64,000 nt of DNA, taken from Rhizobium sp. SL86 (lineage in GTDB: Bacteria > Pseudomonadota > Alphaproteobacteria > Rhizobiales > Rhizobiaceae). Shown here piece by piece: positions 60,094-64,000 of this stretch; position 1 is the stretch's first letter, and every line of letters begins with the position of its first letter. The notes beneath the pieces are model-generated. The model did no database searches and had not been told where the DNA came from. It was given only the letters and a program-made list of their open reading frames with translations. Location of the stretch: positions 62,001-126,000 of the forward strand of contig NZ_JAPPRJ010000008.1 of NCBI RefSeq assembly GCF_026672545.1, given 5' to 3'. The translations under genes and the position numbers were made by a program.

Positions 60094-63000
60094 CGCCGAT
60101 GATCCTCTCCTCGGTGAATCGGTTGAGGAATGTCCTATAGCCTGTCAGGTCGAAAGCTTGAACATAGCTGGCCGCTTCCTGCGCAAAGGCCTGGTGAACG
60201 GGCTCGCGGGAAATCTCCGCCAGCTTCGCCTCGATGCCGCGGATATAGCCGATTTCGCCGAGTTCGATCAGATCCTGCAGGTGCCGCGGCCCAGGGCTGA
60301 CGAGGACGGGTTTGGTAACCGGTGCATCCGGCAGCCGCTCCCCCTCATGGATCCAGGAAAGGCCGAGATGCACGGCGAGCTTATCGGAGAGCTGGCGGAT
60401 ATCGACGGGTTTTGCCAGCGTGTCGTTGTGCCCGTCGCCGGCGCGCACCGTCGAGGCGCCATCGCCGATATTGGCAGACAACATCAGGATCGGTGCCGTC
60501 TGGCCGCCTTCGCGCAGTTTTTCGACCAGCTGCCAGCCGTTCATGCCGGGCATGCGGATATCGACGAGGAAAAGATCCGGCTTTACGCCTTCGATGAGCG
60601 TCAAACAGTCCGGTCCGTCCTTGGCGGTCAGCACGACGAAATCCATCGGCGCCAGCACCTCGCGCATCAGGTCGCGGTGGTCCTCGTTGTCGTCCACCAC
60701 AACGATGGTCCGGCGTGCGCCGGTGTAGGAAATGATCTTCTTCTCTGCCGCCGGCAGCGTGCTTGCGCGGTCGATGGCGGACAAAAGCAGGCGCACCTTG
60801 AAGGTGGAACCCTCGTCCTTGCGGCTTTCGACCGAGATTTCGCCACCCATCGTATTGGTCAGAAGTCGGGTGATGGTGAGGCCGAGGCCGAGCCCCGGCA
60901 TCGGCCGCACATTATCGGCCTCGCCGCGCTGGAACGGCTCGAAGATGCGCGAAATATCCTTCTCGGCAATGCCGCGGCCGGTATCGGCGATGGTGAAGGT
61001 TGCCACCTGGCTGCGGTAATCCACCTTGAAGCGGACACTGCCGGTTTCGGTGAACTTGATGGCGTTGGAGAGCAGGTTGACGAGGATCTGCCGCAGCCGC
61101 TTCTCGTCGCTTCGCACATAATGCGGCAGGTTGCGGGCACGCTCATGGATGAAATCGAGCCCCTTCGCCTGCGCCTGCGGGCGGACCATCTCGATGATCT
61201 GGTCGAGGAAATCGTGGATGTTGATCTCGTTCGAATAGACCTGCAGCTTGCCGGCCTCGATCTTGGAAATATCCAGCAGCCCGTCGATCAGGCCCGACAG
61301 ATGGTCTGCCGAGCGCTTGATCACCTTGATCGCCGACTGGCGGGGCGTTGGAATGCTGTCGTCGCGTTCGAGGATCTGCGCATAACCGAGCACGGCATTG
61401 AGCGGCGTGCGCAACTCGTGGCTCAAGCCCACCACGTACCGGCTCTTGGCGCGGTTGGCGGCTTCGGCCACCTCCTTCGCTTTCTGCAGTGCCGCATCCG
61501 TCTTCTTGTGCGCGGCGATTTCCTTCAAGAGCAGCGTGTTCTGGCGTGAGGATTCCTCTTCCGCCACCACCCGGCTGTCATGGGCGAGCACATAGAACCA
61601 GGAGACGATGCCGGCGATGATGGCAAAGACGAAAAAGACGATCAGCACCGTGCCGTAGATCACCTCGGCATTGGCAGGGGCCGCTTCGCCGACATGGTAG
61701 GCGATCATCGCAAGAATGCCGCCGATCAGGGAAATCGAGATGACGGCGGTCAGCGCATAACGGCCAAGCCGAGTCATCAGCCGTTCGACGATGCTGTCGG
61801 AGAGGAACGACCTTGCCACGCTGCCGATCTGCGCCTTCATCTGCGCCTTCGGTTTGCACATGTCGTGGCAGCGGCTGTCCAGCGAACAGCAGAGCGAACA
61901 GATGGGCGCCGCATAGGCAGGGCACCAGGCCATGTCCTCCGGCTCGAACGGATGCTCGCAGATGGAGCAGGTGATCGAGGTCTGGTTCTTCCAGGCATAA
62001 CGCGGCTTGCGCGCCAGATAGAACTTTCCCTTCGTACCCCAGGCAATCAGCGGCGAAAGCAGGAAGGCCGAGAGTGTGAGGTAGGTGGAGAGCGAAGCCA
62101 ACAGCGGACCGAAGGCGCCGAAATGGGCGGTGAGCGCAATCGCTGCCGATCCGAACATCGAACCGAGGCCGACCGGGTTCAGGTCGTAGAGATGGGCGCG
62201 CTTGAACTCGATGCCGGGGGGCGACAGGCCGAGCGGTTTGTTGATGAAAAGATCCGCCGAAATGGTGCAGAGCCAGGCCATGGCGATGATCGAGAAAATA
62301 CCGAGCGTCGCTTCCAGCAGGCGGTAGATGCCAAGCTCCATCAGAAGCAGCGCAATTGCCACGTTGAAGATCAGCCAGACGACACGGCCCGGATGGCTGT
62401 GGGTCAGCCGCGAGAAGAAGTTCGACCAGGCGAGTGACCCCGCATAGGCGTTCATCACGTTGATCTTCAACTGCGACACGACCACGAAAGCGGCCATCAG
62501 CAACAGGGCGGCGGTGTCGTTCGGGATCATGTAACCGAAGGCGGCGAGATACATATGCGCCGGATCGGCGGCCTCGCGTGCCGGAACGCCCATCGACAGC
62601 GTCAGCACGGCGAGGAAGGACCCCGCCAAGAGTTTCGGCACGCCTACCACCACCCAGCCGGGACCGGCGAGGAAAACGGCGAAGCGGTGGCGCCATTTCT
62701 GCTGTCCTTCCGGCGGCAGGAAACGCAAAAAGTCCACCTGCTCGCCGATCTGCGGCATCAGCGCCAGGATGACGGCGGAGGCAGCGCCGAATTCCACGAT
62801 GTTGAAGGGGGCGGCCTGTCCGGCATGGGCATTCGAATGGTTGATGCCGGCAAAACTGCGCCAGAGATCGAATTTTTCCCAGTCGACGAAGGCGATGAAA
62901 ATGAACGGCAGGACGTTGAGGATGATCCAGAAGGGCTGTGTCATCAGCTGGAAACGGGAAATCAGCTGCACGCCGTAGATGACGAGCGGGATCACCACCA

Positions 63001-63472
63001 CGGCGCTGATCATGTAGCCGAGCCAGGGCGGAATGCCGAGCGCCAGTTCCAGCGCCGCCGTCATGATCGAGGCCTCGATCGCAAACAGCATGAAGGTGAA
63101 GCTCGCATAGATCAGCGAGGTGAGCGTCGAGCCGATGTAACCGAAGCTTGCGCCACGGGTGAGGAGATCGATATCGACCCCATGGCGGATGGCATAACGG
63201 CTGATCGGCAGGCCGACAATCAGCATGGCGACCGCTGCCGTCAGGATCGCGAAAAAGGCATTCGTCGTGCCGTAGGAGAGCGTGATGGTGCCGCCGATCG
63301 CTTCCAGCGCCAGAAAGGAAATCGCGCCGATCGCGGTGTGCGAAATGCGGTTGGACGAAAAGCGCCGCGCGCTCTTGGCGGTAAAACGCAGCGCATAATC
63401 TTCCAGCGTCTGGTTTGCGACCCAGCGGTTATATTCGCGCCGGACGGGAATGATGCGTTGCCGCGCTGCCAT
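60086..63472 (-). CDS. NCS1 permease-hybrid histidine kinase fusion
   Basis: A 1,128-residue protein. Residues 30-480 are a full NCS1 (purine/cytosine/allantoin-type) transporter with about 12 membrane segments. Residues 502-539 hold eight cysteines (C-x2-C-x11-C-x7-C-x2-CC-x5-C-x3-C). Two further membrane segments lie at about 572-630, then a coiled linker. The kinase core has HisKA with His685 (GLSHELRTP), N-box NLLSNAIKF, G1 DTGRGI and G2 GLGLGL. A receiver with Asp971 and Lys1021 ends at about 1040; residues 1060-1128 are a helical tail. It should sense, and perhaps transport, a nucleobase-like solute. The ATG at 63472 has AAGGA upstream. Confidence 0.93.
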   Translation of the reverse strand: MAARQRIIPVRREYNRWVANQTLEDYALRFTAKSARRFSSNRISHTAIGAISFLALEAIGGTITLSYGTTNAFFAILTAAVAMLIVGLPISRYAIRHGVDIDLLTRGASFGYIGSTLTSLIYASFTFMLFAIEASIMTAALELALGIPPWLGYMISAVVVIPLVIYGVQLISRFQLMTQPFWIILNVLPFIFIAFVDWEKFDLWRSFAGINHSNAHAGQAAPFNIVEFGAASAVILALMPQIGEQVDFLRFLPPEGQQKWRHRFAVFLAGPGWVVVGVPKLLAGSFLAVLTLSMGVPAREAADPAHMYLAAFGYMIPNDTAALLLMAAFVVVSQLKINVMNAYAGSLAWSNFFSRLTHSHPGRVVWLIFNVAIALLLMELGIYRLLEATLGIFSIIAMAWLCTISADLFINKPLGLSPPGIEFKRAHLYDLNPVGLGSMFGSAAIALTAHFGAFGPLLASLSTYLTLSAFLLSPLIAWGTKGKFYLARKPRYAWKNQTSITCSICEHPFEPEDMAWCPAYAAPICSLCCSLDSRCHDMCKPKAQMKAQIGSVARSFLSDSIVERLMTRLGRYALTAVISISLIGGILAMIAYHVGEAAPANAEVIYGTVLIVFFVFAIIAGIVSWFYVLAHDSRVVAEEESSRQNTLLLKEIAAHKKTDAALQKAKEVAEAANRAKSRYVVGLSHELRTPLNAVLGYAQILERDDSIPTPRQSAIKVIKRSADHLSGLIDGLLDISKIEAGKLQVYSNEINIHDFLDQIIEMVRPQAQAKGLDFIHERARNLPHYVRSDEKRLRQILVNLLSNAIKFTETGSVRFKVDYRSQVATFTIADTGRGIAEKDISRIFEPFQRGEADNVRPMPGLGLGLTITRLLTNTMGGEISVESRKDEGSTFKVRLLLSAIDRASTLPAAEKKIISYTGARRTIVVVDDNEDHRDLMREVLAPMDFVVLTAKDGPDCLTLIEGVKPDLFLVDIRMPGMNGWQLVEKLREGGQTAPILMLSANIGDGASTVRAGDGHNDTLAKPVDIRQLSDKLAVHLGLSWIHEGERLPDAPVTKPVLVSPGPRHLQDLIELGEIGYIRGIEAKLAEISREPVHQAFAQEAASYVQAFDLTGYRTFLNRFTEERIIGDV

Positions 63473-63753
63473 GCGCCATGCTGTCCTTTTGTGCATGCTG
63501 ATCGATTGTGCACTTTCCAGGGTTCGGCAGAATTTTGCAAGCCGCATTACGGGCTGCCACAAAGCCGTCACCGGTCCTTGAAAGCCGCCGCAATTGCGCC
63601 AATCTCAGAAGTGCAAATGGAACCAACCGGATGCGCCGTCCGCGGCGTCTGCCGTCTCCCGTCAACCTTCATTATGCGTGATCTCCCGTGAAACCGTCTC
63701 CAGCCACTATTTCCACGAATGAACAGACTTTCGGGACCGAGGGCATTCAGCCC

Positions 63754-64000
63754 ATGGACCGGCCCAGCCGCATCACCCGCTTCTTCATGGGGATCGTGGC
63801 CTGGGCGGAAAAGCTCAATTTCAAATATGCCAGGCTCGGCAATCCGCCCGTCTATGACAACGCCACCTTCCCCTGGGCGGCGGACATCGAGAAGGCGGCA
63901 CCCGCTATCCGCGCCGAACTCGACAAGATCCTGTTGCGCAAGAACGAGCTGCCCTCCTTCCAGGACATTTCCACCGACGTGAAGACGATCTCGACGGACA
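63754..64000 (+). CDS. Aspartyl/asparaginyl beta-hydroxylase-family protein, partial (LpxO-like)
   Basis: The frame is open to the window edge. It begins MDRPSRITRFFMGIVAWAEK with GAGGG upstream; an in-frame GTG at 63688 would add 22 residues. The visible part includes KYARLGNPPVYDNATFPWAADIEKAAPAIRAELD-type sequence, the N-terminal region of the aspartyl/asparaginyl beta-hydroxylase family, which includes LpxO, a lipid A acyl-chain 2-hydroxylase. The Fe/2-oxoglutarate residues lie beyond the window. LpxO is a likely but unproven assignment. Confidence 0.65.
   Translation, partial: MDRPSRITRFFMGIVAWAEKLNFKYARLGNPPVYDNATFPWAADIEKAAPAIRAELDKILLRKNELPSFQDISTDVKTISTD

Overview
This 64 kb window reads as chromosomal DNA of a Rhizobiaceae bacterium (Rhizobium/Agrobacterium/Ensifer/Shinella type). 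The basis is high GC, dense gene packing, a CtrA/ChpT/SciP cell-cycle cluster, an alphaproteobacterial RpoH, a livHMGF-DUF6867-livJ operon, and DUF1134, DUF3008 and DUF6476 genes. I see no rRNA, tRNA, CRISPR array, insertion sequence or prophage block. Genus assignment is inference.

Layout. 0-5 kb: small stress-type genes, then a divergent heme locus with HutX carrier and IsdG-type heme monooxygenase on the minus strand and hmuTUV ABC importer on the plus strand. 5-13 kb: housekeeping and detoxification genes (galE, ung, a quinone-type dioxygenase/hydrolase pair behind a perfect inverted repeat, RidA, an atypical pyruvate kinase, a lysozyme-like lipoprotein, a flavodoxin-fold reductase). 13-21 kb: a catabolic island of FAD oxidase, cytosine-deaminase-type amidohydrolase, NMT1/THI5-type ABC importer, divergent LysR regulator and creatininase-family hydrolase. 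Its boundaries carry three palindromic repeat elements found nowhere else in the window. 21-33 kb: DMT exporter, purA, a frameshifted Pro/Ala-rich membrane protein, an ABC exporter, rpoH, a BrnT toxin overlapping an HTH antitoxin, rluD, a SpoU methyltransferase and a coiled-coil membrane protein.

33.7-38.7 kb is a cell-cycle block: DUF1134, chpT, a degenerate single-domain receiver, ctrA, a FliJ-like gene and sciP. Three near-consensus CtrA boxes lie in front of chpT, ctrA/fliJ and sciP, and a cluster of GANTC (CcrM) sites lies upstream of ctrA. 38.8-51 kb: a DUF2793 protein, sarcosine oxidase soxBDAG, a Bcr/CflA efflux pump divergent from a TetR regulator with two tandem operators, a GreA/B-like factor, a PIN-domain toxin with a small unrecognised antitoxin, and a dimethylglycine/sarcosine dehydrogenase. 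Together soxBDAG and the dehydrogenase suggest catabolism of methylated glycines with transfer of one-carbon units to folate. 51-57 kb: a complete branched-chain amino-acid importer ended by a strong terminator. 57-64 kb: a lipoprotein, an orphan cheD, a small P-loop ATPase, a LuxR-type response regulator overlapping a 1,128-residue hybrid kinase whose sensor is a whole NCS1 (cytosine/purine-type) permease followed by an eight-cysteine cluster, and the start of an aspartyl/asparaginyl beta-hydroxylase (LpxO-like).

The most interesting items are the transporter-kinase fusion with its cysteine cluster, the two compact toxin-antitoxin pairs, the CtrA-box and GANTC architecture, the frameshift after purA, and the uncharacterised N-heterocycle-like catabolic island.
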